A stretch of DNA of 41,112 nucleotides from Gemmataceae bacterium (GTDB taxonomy: Bacteria > Planctomycetota > Planctomycetia > Gemmatales > Gemmataceae), in the NCBI GenBank assembly GCA_019752375.1, contig JAIEMG010000104.1:1-41112 (forward strand), read 5' to 3'. Each line of letters starts with the position of its first letter. Within the stretch, counting starts at the first letter, position 1. Position numbers and translations under genes: made by a program. Below are positions 26,673 through 36,978 of this stretch, in pieces. A model generated the notes under the pieces. The model saw nothing but the letters and a program-made list of their open reading frames with translations. It made no database searches and had not been told where the DNA came from.

Positions 26673-28117
26673 CTACCCAACGCGGGAGGGACAAGGGTTT
26701 CCCGTTTGAACCCAGGCAGCGATTTGCGGACTCCCGGTGCTTGACAACTCCTGTCCCGACGGTCCGCACCACGAATTCACCAATGACTTCGCATGTGGCT
26801 CTTCCGAGGCGGGCCGTCGCCAGAGGACCACCAGGGCCACGATCCAGAGTGCCAGCGTGGCGTACATGGCCACCCCCACGTCACGAGCCAGTTCCAACCC
26901 TGGCAGGTTGGGAATGCCATTGCCGATTGCATTGATCCAGAGCAACGCGACCAGGCTGATCGCAATGCGATCGTTGAACCGGTCGCGCCACGATGCTGCA
27001 ACAAGCCCCATCACCAGCGGCAGCATCATGCTGAAATAGTGCAGGTGGCAGACCGGGCAGAGAAGCAGCATGACCACCACCAGGGCACCCAGAAACAGCG
27101 CCAGGTAGGGACCGGCAAGCGGACGGCGCCAACCTGCAGCCAGCAGAGTCATCGTCGCCATGAGCCCGCCCAGGAGGTACTGAACGTGCCGCAACGTCGC
27201 GGACGCGTCCCGTGGCCGGGTCGCCCGATCGAGATGCAGCGTGTTGTGCATCGTCGCAACCAGCGATTGGCTAGCGGTCGACGTGGTCTGAGTCAACTCG
27301 TGAGCGCGAGACAGGTCCGTGCCGAGCCCAAGGCCGGGCGCCAGGATGACCTGGTAGAACTCCGCGTACGTTCGGACCGTGCCGGTTGGCCCAAATGCGA
27401 GGGCTGGCACCACGCCGAGCCCAACGACCAGCCCCAGGATACTGCCCCAAGGAAACGCGTGTCGCGTCTCCAAATGGGATAGATCAGCAGGAAAGCAGGG
27501 TAGACCTTGATACAGATGGCGCCAGCGAGGCAGATGCCCCCGCGCAGGCTATGGCCGCGAATTACGGAGGCGGTCATGCCGCAGAACAGCGCCAGCACCA
27601 GCGGATTCACCTGGCCGCGCATCAGGCTGTGCCCCAGCGGCGGTAAACAGGTCAGCAGCGGGACAAGTCGCAATGCCCACCAGCGGCGGCAACCGACCGG
27701 ACACGGTTGTCCTTTCGGACCGACGGCATGTCCTTCCAGCGCATTGGCAAGAGCATGTACGCCGACAGCAACGCAGCCAAGGCTGATGCAATACCAGAGG
27801 GCAACCGCGACGGCATGCGGAACGAAGGTCGAGCCGTCCACGCCTTGCGGCGGGTCGGCAAGCGGAAGCAGGACGATGGCGAGGAGCGGCGGATAGTTAT
27901 AGTGCCAGCCGTTGTCATCCGCGATGTCGTAGAGATTCTCGCCGCTGTGCACGGCCCACGCGGCGCGGGAGTAGCAGTTGAAATCGCCCATCCGGCGCGT
28001 CAGGAACGCGGAGCGGACCTCGACTAGCACACCGAAGGCCAGCGCGCTGACGAGAAGGAGCCACACGCCCCATCGTTCCCAACGGCTGGGCCAGGCAAAC
28101 GAGCGGCCATCGTACAT
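26673..28117 (-). pseudogene. GT87/DUF2029-type membrane glycosyltransferase, frameshifted
   Basis: Two overlapping frames together give one GT87-like protein. The first part (28117 down to about 27460) reads FNCYSRAAWAVHSGENLYD, NYPPLLAIVLLPLAD, LMRGQVNPLVLALFCGM and ICIKVYPAFLLIYPIWRRD. It then loses the family pattern and would continue as non-membrane sequence to 27293. The second part (from about 27470 to 26673) resumes with the membrane helices SILGLVVGLGVVPALAFGP, LFLGALVVVMLLLCPVCHL and HYFSMMLPLVMGLVAASWR. The break is near 27450-27470, consistent with a one-base loss or a two-base gain. It is a paralogue of the next gene. A sequencing error is possible; if real, the gene is inactive. 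Confidence 0.75.
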
Positions 28118-28165
28118 GCTCCGACTCCGGGAATGTTGGCTACGCTTGCGGGCGCCCGTCCGAGC

Positions 28166-29176
28166 TCAGGCCGCCCGCGAATGGAGTGCACTGGGCGTCG
28201 TGTCGAAACCGGGCTTACGGCCGGATCGGTCCTCGGCGCGCGAGGCTTCCTTTACGATGTACAGCGGCCGGGCCTTCACTTGCTCGTAGATGCGACCGAC
28301 GTATTCCCCGACCACCCCGACCGCGAAGAGCAGTCCGCCACCGATCAGGTAGACGGAACCAAGCAGCAGACCCAGCGTGACTTCAAGCTCGCCGCGACAC
28401 AGGCCGCGCAACAGCAGAAAAACGGAATCGGTCATTCCGAACGTGGCAGCCACCACGCCGAGGAGCATCATGAGACGCAAGGGCGTTTTGGAGAACGAGA
28501 TCATGCCGTCGGCCGCAAAGGCCAGCATGCGACGCAGATTGTACTTGGAGTGGCCCGCGCCGCGGCGGCCAATGGTGAAGTGCACCTCCGACTTGGGGAA
28601 ACCGAGCCACTGCACCATCCCGCGCAAGAAGCGATGCGTCTCGCGCATTTGCAGCAGGCTGTCCACGGCCCGGCGCGACATCAGGCGGAAGTCGGCCGCC
28701 GCCGGTCGGATCTCCGTATTACTTAGCAGGGCCATCGCCCGATAGAAACACTGCGAACTGAGCCGCTTGAGCGTGCCTGTGCTCGCCTCGTCCTCGCGGA
28801 CGGTCAATACGATGTCATTGCCTTGCTGCCATTCCGTCAGAAGCCTGGGTATCAAGCTCGGCGGATGCTGTAGGTCGGAGTCCATCGTGACGACCACGTC
28901 GCCCCGGGACGCTTCGAGTCCGGCGCTCAGCGCCGCTTGGTGTCCGAAGTTCCGGCTGAAGGAAAGATAGCGCACGCGTGGGTCGGCGTCGGCCATGGCA
29001 CGGAGGACTTGCAGCGTACGATCGCGCGAGCCATCGTCCACGTAGACGATCTCGATCCGATAAGTGTCTTCAAGAGTTGCCAGGACCGTGGAGAGCTCGG
29101 CATGGAAGAGAGGGAGGACTTCCTCTTCGTTGTACGCCGGGCATACGATACTGAGGGTGACGCGGTCGGACGACAC
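28166..29176 (-). CDS. Polyprenyl-phosphate glycosyltransferase (GT2, GtrB/DPM1-like)
   Basis: The 336-residue protein has an N-terminal GT2 domain (SIVCPAYNEEEVLPLF, IVYVDDGSRDRTLQVL, FGHQAALSAGLEASRGD, MDSDLQHPP with the D-x-D metal site, and GNDIVLTVREDE) and two C-terminal membrane helices (LMMLLGVVAATFGMTD and LLGSVYLIGGGLLFAVG) followed by GRIYEQVKARPLYIV. This is the GtrB/ArnC/DPM1 layout: it transfers a sugar from a nucleotide donor to polyprenyl phosphate at the inner face of the membrane. The product would feed the GT87-like enzymes next door. I chose GTG 29176 because AAGGAG lies 7 nt before it; an ATG at 29248 would overlap the upstream gene. Confidence 0.9.
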   Translation of the reverse strand: MSSDRVTLSIVCPAYNEEEVLPLFHAELSTVLATLEDTYRIEIVYVDDGSRDRTLQVLRAMADADPRVRYLSFSRNFGHQAALSAGLEASRGDVVVTMDSDLQHPPSLIPRLLTEWQQGNDIVLTVREDEASTGTLKRLSSQCFYRAMALLSNTEIRPAAADFRLMSRRAVDSLLQMRETHRFLRGMVQWLGFPKSEVHFTIGRRGAGHSKYNLRRMLAFAADGMISFSKTPLRLMMLLGVVAATFGMTDSVFLLLRGLCRGELEVTLGLLLGSVYLIGGGLLFAVGVVGEYVGRIYEQVKARPLYIVKEASRAEDRSGRKPGFDTTPSALHSRAA

Positions 29177-29225
29177 AGCATTGCTCCTTGGGCGAGGCCC
29201 TGGCGTCGTTGCCGGGCGAGTGCCC

Positions 29226-30167
29226 TCATGCCGCGCGGCGCGGCGCAATTATGGACGTGCGCCGAATCATTTCGCTGGGCGTGACAAGCGTAAAACCCGC
29301 CCGATGCACCGCCTCCTGGAAGTCCGGCCGCCTCAACAGTCGAAGCTCATCGACACGCCGCTCCAGCTTGCCGTCGCCCGCCGAACAGTCCCGTCCAATG
29401 AGGCTGGAGTCGTAGTATCCGGGGTGGCATGCCAGCTCGACGACAGTGCCGGGGATACACGTCAGCCAGCGTGTCATGTAGGACGGGTCGGTCACGCACG
29501 AGGGATCGGTGATGCCTGCGAGCCAGTCGTTGCCGGGATAGCCTGCCCGCCGGAGTGAAGCCCCGGTATGTCGGCCGGTGGTGGACAGGAACGCACGTTT
29601 CAACAGAGCGCCGGGCACGCGCGTTAGCATGGTCCAGGGTTCGCGCACGCGTCGAACGTAAGGCAATGGCTTCTGCCGGGCCAGCACGCGCTGCAAGGCC
29701 GCGCTGACCGGGCCAAACGCATGCACGTGATGATGGCCGTTGAGAAACGTGGGCCACTGGCCGGTCAACTCGCGATAGCGTGCGTGCTGGGCGCGCAATT
29801 CAACTTCAATTTCGTCCGACCGAATGAGCCCCAGCAAGAGGCGTTGCAAGAACTTCCCCAACGGATAGAAGCAGCCTTCATTGTCAATCAAACTGCGTAC
29901 CCGGCCGGGGGGCGTCACCGGCCGATCCAGGGTCAAGCATGGGTGCCAGCCCAGCTCCGCGCACCGATGTCCCTTGCGCCAGGCGTCCACGCCATTGACG
30001 GCATGCGGTGAATTGACCAGCAGGACGGTCCCCGTGACGAGGCCTTGGGCGGCTGCCGCGACGACGCCGCGCGACGTTTCCGGCCCCATTCCGAGGTCGT
30101 CGGCCACAACGATCAGGTAGCGTTGGCGGTCCAAGATGCCCCCATCCGGGTTCGTTAGGGTCTCCAT
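29226..30167 (-). CDS. ChbG/HpnK (YdjC)-family carbohydrate deacetylase
   Basis: This 313-residue protein has the YdjC-fold motifs: LIVVADDLGMG (Asp23, Asp24), ELGWHPCLTL (His75), FLNGHHHVHAFG and ELACHPGYYDSSL, which provide the acid/base Asp and the metal-binding His residues. Family members remove acetyl groups from N-acetylated sugars (chitobiose in ChbG, a hopanoid intermediate in HpnK). It has no signal peptide, so it would act in the cytoplasm on a free or lipid-linked sugar. It is the first gene of the minus-strand run that continues with a polyprenyl-phosphate glycosyltransferase 50 bp away, which suggests the acceptor or donor sugar is N-acetylated. The exact substrate is not known. 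Confidence 0.87.
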   Translation of the reverse strand: METLTNPDGGILDRQRYLIVVADDLGMGPETSRGVVAAAAQGLVTGTVLLVNSPHAVNGVDAWRKGHRCAELGWHPCLTLDRPVTPPGRVRSLIDNEGCFYPLGKFLQRLLLGLIRSDEIEVELRAQHARYRELTGQWPTFLNGHHHVHAFGPVSAALQRVLARQKPLPYVRRVREPWTMLTRVPGALLKRAFLSTTGRHTGASLRRAGYPGNDWLAGITDPSCVTDPSYMTRWLTCIPGTVVELACHPGYYDSSLIGRDCSAGDGKLERRVDELRLLRRPDFQEAVHRAGFTLVTPSEMIRRTSIIAPRRAA

Positions 30168-30485
30168 CCTTCCTCGTCGTGCACCACGTTGCGTACGCCC
30201 CGGATCGTCTACCCGGTTCCTCCCTCGGTGGACCGGGGGAGGGTCGGAGTATCCGATTCATGGGCGAGGGTCAAGGCATACTCCCCCGCAACGCACGACC
30301 GATTCGTCCGGACGTCCGTTCCCAATCATCGACCGGATTGGAGCAAGAGATGAGTGAAGAATTGGCGCTGCCGTTTGCCTGCTTTGCTCCCGTTACCGGG
30401 CCGATTCGACCGTCTCAAGAAGCGTAACCGGAATGGCCGATACATTCGGTAGAGTTCCTGAAGGCCTATAGAAAGCGATCACACC
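30168..30485. other. Intergenic region with a hairpin and a possible 25-codon leader ORF
   Basis: About 320 bp separate the divergent deacetylase and repeat-protein genes. It holds an imperfect CTCCC/GGGAG hairpin (about 30219-30242) and a 25-codon plus-strand reading frame (30350-30427) with GGAG 6 nt before its ATG. No other gene is visible. Confidence 0.35.
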
Positions 30486-31670
30486 ATGCGATTCTTGATG
30501 CCAGCAGTAGTCATTGTGACTTTTGGAACGATGTCGGCGCTTGCCCAGAATGCCGAGCCGCTGATGCAGTTTGACGGCAATCGGGCAGAGGTGCGATTGA
30601 TGGATGGCCGCTGGTACCTGCTTGCCAGCGGTGTGCGCATCAAGGATCTGGGCAGTTCGGAAACCGACGCCCGCCAGGTGCTCGACGCGATCCGCACCTT
30701 GCGATTGAATCAGCTCGGAACGATTGGTCAGCCCCAGCCGATCATGGAATACTGGCTGTCCAGCGGGCGAGCTCCCACGGGGATGGTCCCTGGAATGCGG
30801 CAAATTGCGTTCAATCCGCAGCAGCTTCAGGCTGTGGCCATCCAGGGGAGATGGTGCCTGCGCGACGATCGGGACATCCTGCTCAGTTTCGGAACGGCGG
30901 GCGAACTGGCAAAGCATTCATTGGAGATCATTCGGCGGTACGGTTTTAACCGCCTGGCATACATCGGCGAAACAGCGCCGGTGATGATGGTATTTCTGAA
31001 TAGCCCGGACCAGCTTCCCCACCTGCCCACGCCGCAACCGCAGAACACGCTGTTCGGCACCAGCTTGCCCGCCACGGCGCCGATGCCCGGCTCCGCGGAC
31101 TTGACATCGCTGCGTACGTTGAACTCCCTGGGAAGCCTTGCACCCGCGCAGTTGCCGACCGCGGCAACGCTGGAGCAACGCTATAGTTTCCAGCGTCCGG
31201 AACAGGACGACGGCCAGAGCGTCCCCGTCGACTGGCAGCGTGTGGACTTGGTCCTGGGCGACCAGGGTTGGAAACTGATTAGCAAGGGTCGTTGCCTGGC
31301 GAGCTTCGGCTCCAATGAGCAGGCGGCGCGGGACGCGCGAGCGCTGGTTCAATACTATCGCGCCACGGAATTCTGTCGGATCGGCAAGGGAGGCACCGGC
31401 CTGGCGTACTTGCTCGCGAACGGCGAAGCGCCGCGCGGCCAAATGCTGGGCGCCCGCAGCATCACCTTCCGGCCGGAGGCCCTGAACGTGCAGCAATCCG
31501 GCGGAGGGTGGGTGATCTGCGATGCCGGCCAGCCGTTGTTCCTCTGCGGAACGAGTTTCGAAGAAGCGTCCCAGACACTGGAACTGATTCAGCGGTATCA
31601 GTTCGATCGGGTGTGTCGCGTCGGCAATATGGAACCGGCGGCACTGACCTTGCTGCTCCGCGGCAACTGA
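30486..31670 (+). CDS. Exported protein with four tandem beta-type repeats
   Basis: The 394-residue product begins with a signal peptide (MPAVVIVTFGTMSALAQ). It contains four copies of a roughly 75-residue unit in two pairs. Each unit has a W-containing strand (GRWYLLASGVRIKDLG, GRWCLRDDRDILLSFG, GWKLISKGRCLASFG, GGWVICDAGQPLFLCG), a helix of the form A-x-x-x-L-x-I-I-x-x-Y-x-F/L (LEIIRRYGFNRLAYIG, LELIQRYQFDRVCRVG) and a hydrophobic segment with PxxxxxLLxxG-AP-G. A Pro/Thr-rich linker (about 180-240) separates the pairs. Similar repeats occur in other planctomycete secreted proteins, but I know no assigned function. No catalytic signature is visible, so a structural or binding role is likely. 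It has no close neighbour on the same strand. Confidence 0.72.
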   Translation: MRFLMPAVVIVTFGTMSALAQNAEPLMQFDGNRAEVRLMDGRWYLLASGVRIKDLGSSETDARQVLDAIRTLRLNQLGTIGQPQPIMEYWLSSGRAPTGMVPGMRQIAFNPQQLQAVAIQGRWCLRDDRDILLSFGTAGELAKHSLEIIRRYGFNRLAYIGETAPVMMVFLNSPDQLPHLPTPQPQNTLFGTSLPATAPMPGSADLTSLRTLNSLGSLAPAQLPTAATLEQRYSFQRPEQDDGQSVPVDWQRVDLVLGDQGWKLISKGRCLASFGSNEQAARDARALVQYYRATEFCRIGKGGTGLAYLLANGEAPRGQMLGARSITFRPEALNVQQSGGGWVICDAGQPLFLCGTSFEEASQTLELIQRYQFDRVCRVGNMEPAALTLLLRGN

Positions 31671-31691
31671 GATCGCACGCCGAAGCTGGCA

Positions 31692-31967
31692 TCAAAAGAC
31701 GTTTTCGAAGAACTGGCGAAGGACGGTCATCAGGGCAATCACGACGGCGCCAAGAACGCGGCCGACGATCGCACCCAGCACGCTCCATGCCACGATCGCG
31801 ACAACGGCAAACCCCGCGGCCGGTCCGGGACGACTACCAGTGACAGCGAAATAGAGCGAAGAGCCTGCCAGCCCGCAGCAGGCTCCGATGGCTGCGCCGC
31901 GCAGGGCGCCGCCTCTCAACAATTTGCGCTGCCATCGGGACCACGAGCGCGGATGGACGGCATCCAT
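31692..31967 (-). CDS. Small Gly-rich membrane protein (91 residues)
   Basis: From ATG 31967, preceded by GGAGG at a normal distance, the product starts with a short basic stretch (HPRSWSRWQRKLLRGG). Two Gly/Ala-rich hydrophobic helices follow (LRGAAIGACCGLAGSSLYF and FAVVAIVAWSVLGAIVG), with a further one at VLGAVVIALMTVL. The small-residue pattern is that of glycine-zipper-like helices. I do not recognise the family. The stop codon lies 19 bp from the stop of the convergent repeat protein. It could be a small stress or envelope protein, but nothing in the sequence proves this. Confidence 0.6.
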   Translation of the reverse strand: MDAVHPRSWSRWQRKLLRGGALRGAAIGACCGLAGSSLYFAVTGSRPGPAAGFAVVAIVAWSVLGAIVGRVLGAVVIALMTVLRQFFENVF

Positions 31968-32096
31968 GTCTACCTCCGTGACGGACTCAAGAGAAGCCAA
32001 ACCGCGGACAGCATAGCCTCGACAATAGCAACGGGGAAAGGCCACGTTCTCTTGAACGGGCCTATCAACGTGCCCTCATTGCCTTGGCGTCCAACT

Positions 32097-32360
32097 TCAC
32101 CACCCCAACGTCTTGCGCAGTTCCTCCAGACCGCCACGGAGCGCTTCCTCCGACGTGGGATACATGCCCTGGCCGTCGAGTCGCTTGCCGTTGATCGTTT
32201 GCCGGATCTCGCAGCCGAACTTCCCCTTCACGGGCATCGGTGTCACTTCGTACTGCGGTTGGCCCGCGAAATAGACGAACCACGAGCGTTCGTTGATGCC
32301 CTGGCGCATCGAAGCGCCGCGGCGCGTCAGCCATTCAGGGGGCGTCAGGGTCGTAGGCAT
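32097..32360 (-). CDS. Small uncharacterised protein (87 residues)
   Basis: This 87-residue soluble protein reads MPTTLTPPEWLTRRGASMRQ, then SWFVYFAGQPQYEVTPMPVKG (in overlapping parts), a KFGCEIRQTINGKRL strand and a C-terminal helix SEEALRGGLEELRKTLGW. Its strands and one helix suggest a compact alpha/beta domain. I do not recognise it. It begins 9 bp after the stop of the MFS transporter gene and has AGGA 8 nt before its ATG, so the two are very probably cotranscribed. Confidence 0.65.
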   Translation of the reverse strand: MPTTLTPPEWLTRRGASMRQGINERSWFVYFAGQPQYEVTPMPVKGKFGCEIRQTINGKRLDGQGMYPTSEEALRGGLEELRKTLGW

Positions 32361-32369
32361 CTTGCGTCC

Positions 32370-34115
32370 TCATTCAGGCAGCGGTTGGCCCTTGGTTTCC
32401 GGAGCGAAAGGCAGCACAATCAGGCCGAGGAGAAAGATCGAGCACATGGTCACGCCGGCGTAGCGCATCGGCTCCGGGTAGTCTTTGAAAACCCTGCTGG
32501 TGAGCAGTCCCAATGCCGACGGACCCAGTGCGGCCACGAATCGCCCCACGTTGTAACAGAACGAGATGCCGGTGCTGCGCAGACGCGTCGGGAACAACTC
32601 GGGGAAGTAGATCGCGTAGCCGCCAAAGAGCGCCAGCTGACAGAATCCCATCAGCGGAATCATCCAGAAGATCTCGTCGAGCGATTTCAGGTACCAGAAC
32701 ACCATCGCGGTGCTGAGCATCGCCAGGATAAATGAAATGGCGAAGGCCGGCTTTCGTCCCGTGTAACTGGTGACGTATGTGAATGCGTAGATGCCGAAGA
32801 ACGCACCCAGGTTAAGCATCATCGACGTGATGCCGGCCCACAGCGTCAGTCGACCGTTGATTTCCTTGGCACGGGCCTTGATCTGGGGGCCAACTTCCTT
32901 GACACGGTCCACATCGCTTTGGATGGTCCAGCCGTCGGGTGGTACAAACTCCGATGGGAAGTAATTGCTCTCGCTCAGGCGCTCCGCCGCGACGGGCAGT
33001 TTCTTGAGAATGGCAGCCTGGATCGCTTGTGGCGTCGCCTGCTGTTTTTCCCCGATCAGGGCCAGTGCCGTTTTGAAGACAAGCGAATTGTCATTCAGGT
33101 CCGGCTGATTCCCGAGGAGCTCCTCCGGTTGAACCTTTGAATCGGGAACCACCAGTCCGGCCGCCGGTGCGAGATTCTGCGCGCGGATGAAACTCCGAAC
33201 GAACTCATGGTCCTTTTTCGCCTCGCCACGCTCCCGTGCTTCTTGTTCAAATGATTTGCGGAAAACGGACCGATTCAGGTCGATGCTGAAGAAGCCAATG
33301 CCCCACAGGCCAATGATGCCGGACGACGCCAGCAGCAGGCCGATGATCGCTCGCTTGCGCCAGCGCGGGTTGCCGAACAGTTCCGAGATCGACCCAAGCT
33401 GTGCGCCGCCTGCCGCGGCGGCAGCCTGCGTCCAGGTTTCGGGCTCTTTCAGATTGCGGCGAATCAGAATTGCCAGCAACGCTGGCAACGTGCCGATGAC
33501 GAACATGATGCGCCACGCACTGCCGACTGCTCCCGTCTCTTCCAGGTGGCCAAGGACAATGCTGATGAGCGCTGCCGTGACATTGCCGACCGCCGAAAGT
33601 GCCTGTAACAAGCCGAGCGCAAATGGCCGCGCGCGGAATGGCATCACCTCCGCAACGAGTGACACCCCCACCGCGAACTCGCCGCCCACACCGAGGCCTG
33701 TCAGGAAACGATACGCGGCGAAGTCCCAGAACCCCACCGATAGCGCGCTCAGCCCCGTGAAGATCGAGTAAACCAGGATGGTGAGCAGCATCGTTTTCGC
33801 CCGCCCGATGCGGTCGCCCATGATGCCGAAGGCAATGCCGCCGCTAGCCCAGCCGATGAGAAAGATCGAAGTCGAGTAGCCCGCGTATTCCGCGACCAAC
33901 TCGGCAGCCGGCTGTTGCCCGTCTCGCGTCATGAGTTCCCGGATGGCGGGCACACGGGCCAGGTTGAACAGTTGCTGGTCCATCGTGTCGAAAAGCCAGC
34001 CGAGTGCTGCGACAACCAGGACAAACCAATGATACCGATTCAGCATGCGCCACCAGGGCTGACCGCTGGTGTCGGCGGATTCCTCGGTCGGGGTGGTAGT
34101 CTCGAAACCGTGCAT
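32370..34115 (-). CDS. MFS transporter with a large loop after helix 7
   Basis: The 581-residue product has the MFS layout. There is an N-terminal segment with YHWFVLVVAALGWLFDTMDQ, the loop motif GDRIGRAKTML, FLTGLGVGGEFAVGVSLVAE and FRARPFALGLLQALSAVG, which are typical of sugar/organic-acid or benzoate-like carriers. The C-terminal half has SYTGRKPAFAISFILAM and FPELFPTRLRSTGISFCYN. Between helix 7 (IIGLLLASSGIIGLWGIGFF) and helix 8 (LTLWAGITSMMLNLGAF) lies a hydrophilic stretch of about 150 residues, much longer than usual and probably periplasmic. The substrate cannot be told. It leads a small minus-strand operon with the 87-residue protein. Confidence 0.88.
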   Translation of the reverse strand: MHGFETTTPTEESADTSGQPWWRMLNRYHWFVLVVAALGWLFDTMDQQLFNLARVPAIRELMTRDGQQPAAELVAEYAGYSTSIFLIGWASGGIAFGIMGDRIGRAKTMLLTILVYSIFTGLSALSVGFWDFAAYRFLTGLGVGGEFAVGVSLVAEVMPFRARPFALGLLQALSAVGNVTAALISIVLGHLEETGAVGSAWRIMFVIGTLPALLAILIRRNLKEPETWTQAAAAAGGAQLGSISELFGNPRWRKRAIIGLLLASSGIIGLWGIGFFSIDLNRSVFRKSFEQEARERGEAKKDHEFVRSFIRAQNLAPAAGLVVPDSKVQPEELLGNQPDLNDNSLVFKTALALIGEKQQATPQAIQAAILKKLPVAAERLSESNYFPSEFVPPDGWTIQSDVDRVKEVGPQIKARAKEINGRLTLWAGITSMMLNLGAFFGIYAFTYVTSYTGRKPAFAISFILAMLSTAMVFWYLKSLDEIFWMIPLMGFCQLALFGGYAIYFPELFPTRLRSTGISFCYNVGRFVAALGPSALGLLTSRVFKDYPEPMRYAGVTMCSIFLLGLIVLPFAPETKGQPLPE

Positions 34116-34202
34116 GGAACCTCGACAGGAAGGTGGTAATCCGTGGTTGGTGGGAGAGGCGACGTTGCTACCTATATCCGCCGCCGTGCCTGGATGCCAG
34201 CA

Positions 34203-34232
34203 TTTACCGGCAGCCGCCCAATTCTGTATGAT
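34203..34232 (+). promoter_or_regulatory. Possible sigma-70-like promoter upstream of proC
   Basis: TTTACC (34203-34208) and TATGAT (34227-34232) are 18 bp apart and precede the proC ATG by about 60 bp. The fit to consensus is moderate, and the site is in the short region divergent from the MFS gene. Confidence 0.35.
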
Positions 34233-34294
34233 AGCGTTTCATTCACTGGCAAGCGAAGCGGCAAGGCGGCAAAGCTGGGAAGGACACGCAATCG

Positions 34295-35113
34295 ATGACG
34301 GCCCCGGCAACTCCACGCATCGGTTTTCTCGGCGCCGGCAAGATGGCCACCGCCCTGGGCTGCGGCTGGATCACTGCTCAGCTGACCGCGGCGAATCAGA
34401 TGCTTGCCAGCGACCCTTTGCCCCAGGCACGTAAGGCATTCACCGCGGAAACGGGCGCTGACACCGCTCTGGACAACAAGGAAGTCGTCGAAGCGAGCGA
34501 ATTGCTCATCCTGGCCGTAAAGCCGCAGTCAATGAACGCTCTGCTGAGCGAGATCCGTTCCGCGGTCACCAGCCGGCATTTGATCGTTTCGATCGCGGCC
34601 GGCATCCCCATTCGGCAACTCAGCGATGGCCTCGGCAGTGACCGGCGCTTGATCCGCGTCATGCCGAACACGCCCTGCCTGGTTGGCGCGAGTGCGTCAG
34701 GTTACTGCCCTAGCGAGGCGGCGACGCCGGACGATGTGGCCCTCGTCGACCGACTTCTGAATGCCGTTGGCCGAGCGTTTCGCTTGCCTGAAAGCTTGCT
34801 TGATGCCGTCACCGGATTGAGCGGCAGCGGACCGGCCTTCGTGTACGTGATGATCGATGCCCTGAGCGACGGCGGCGTGCGCGTCGGCTTGCCGCGCGAC
34901 GTGGCCACGATGCTGGCGGCCCAAACCGTGATGGGCGCTGCAAAGATGGTCCTGGAAACAGGCCTGCACCCGCATGTGCTCAAGGACGCGGTGGCCAGCC
35001 CCGGCGGCACCACCATTGCGGGTCTCCACGCTCTGGAGCGCGGCGGTCTCCGCGCGGCACTGATGGATGCGGTGGAGGCGGCGACGTTACGGTCCCTGGA
35101 ACTCGGGAAATAG
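34295..35113 (+). CDS. proC: Pyrroline-5-carboxylate reductase
   Basis: The 272-residue product catalyses the last step of proline synthesis, the NAD(P)H reduction of pyrroline-5-carboxylate. It has the N-terminal dinucleotide-binding fold (IGFLGAGKMATALGCGW) and then LLILAVKPQSMNALLSEI. The conserved IRVMPNTPCLVGASASGY follows, then the C-terminal helical domain with the substrate-binding LSGSGPAFVYVMIDALSDGG and VASPGGTTIAGLHALE. Length is normal. GGAAGGA lies about 10 nt before the ATG. It is the first gene of a plus-strand series that includes guaA and dapF, an unrelated set of housekeeping functions. Confidence 0.96.
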   Translation: MTAPATPRIGFLGAGKMATALGCGWITAQLTAANQMLASDPLPQARKAFTAETGADTALDNKEVVEASELLILAVKPQSMNALLSEIRSAVTSRHLIVSIAAGIPIRQLSDGLGSDRRLIRVMPNTPCLVGASASGYCPSEAATPDDVALVDRLLNAVGRAFRLPESLLDAVTGLSGSGPAFVYVMIDALSDGGVRVGLPRDVATMLAAQTVMGAAKMVLETGLHPHVLKDAVASPGGTTIAGLHALERGGLRAALMDAVEAATLRSLELGK

Positions 35114-35153
35114 GGATGGCGGATTGGGAAGCTCCTGACTGACAGGTCGACAG

Positions 35154-35421
35154 ATGAGCATGAGTCCCTTCGACCAAATGTTGGCCTTACTCCAGCGTCT
35201 TGACGAGGCCAAAATCAGCTATCGCCTGCAGAACTCCAGGGAAGGCGCGGTTTCAGTGCTGGCATTTGCGCCCGGAGAATACTGGGAGATTGACTTTCTT
35301 GCCGATGACAGCATGGACATCGAGCGCTTCCGTAGTGACGGTCGCATCCATGATGCGACAATGCTTGAAGAATTGTTCGCCCTTTGGTCCGAGCCGGAAT
35401 CCACCGACGCGGTGATTGAAA

Positions 35422-35444
<23 letters not shown>
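35154..35444 (+). CDS. Small conserved-looking protein overlapping guaA (96 residues)
   Basis: The product has an N-terminal helix ([17 protein letters not shown]), a strand with [16 protein letters not shown], then [19 protein letters not shown] and a C-terminal helical part [16 protein letters not shown]. The acidic [12 protein letters not shown]...IERFRSDG stretch looks like a conserved small protein I have seen only as uncharacterised. It is soluble. Its last 23 bp overlap the guaA start, so the two genes are cotranscribed and probably translationally coupled. No function can be given. Confidence 0.65.
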
Positions 35445-36975
<1,531 letters not shown>

Positions 36976-36978
36976 GTC

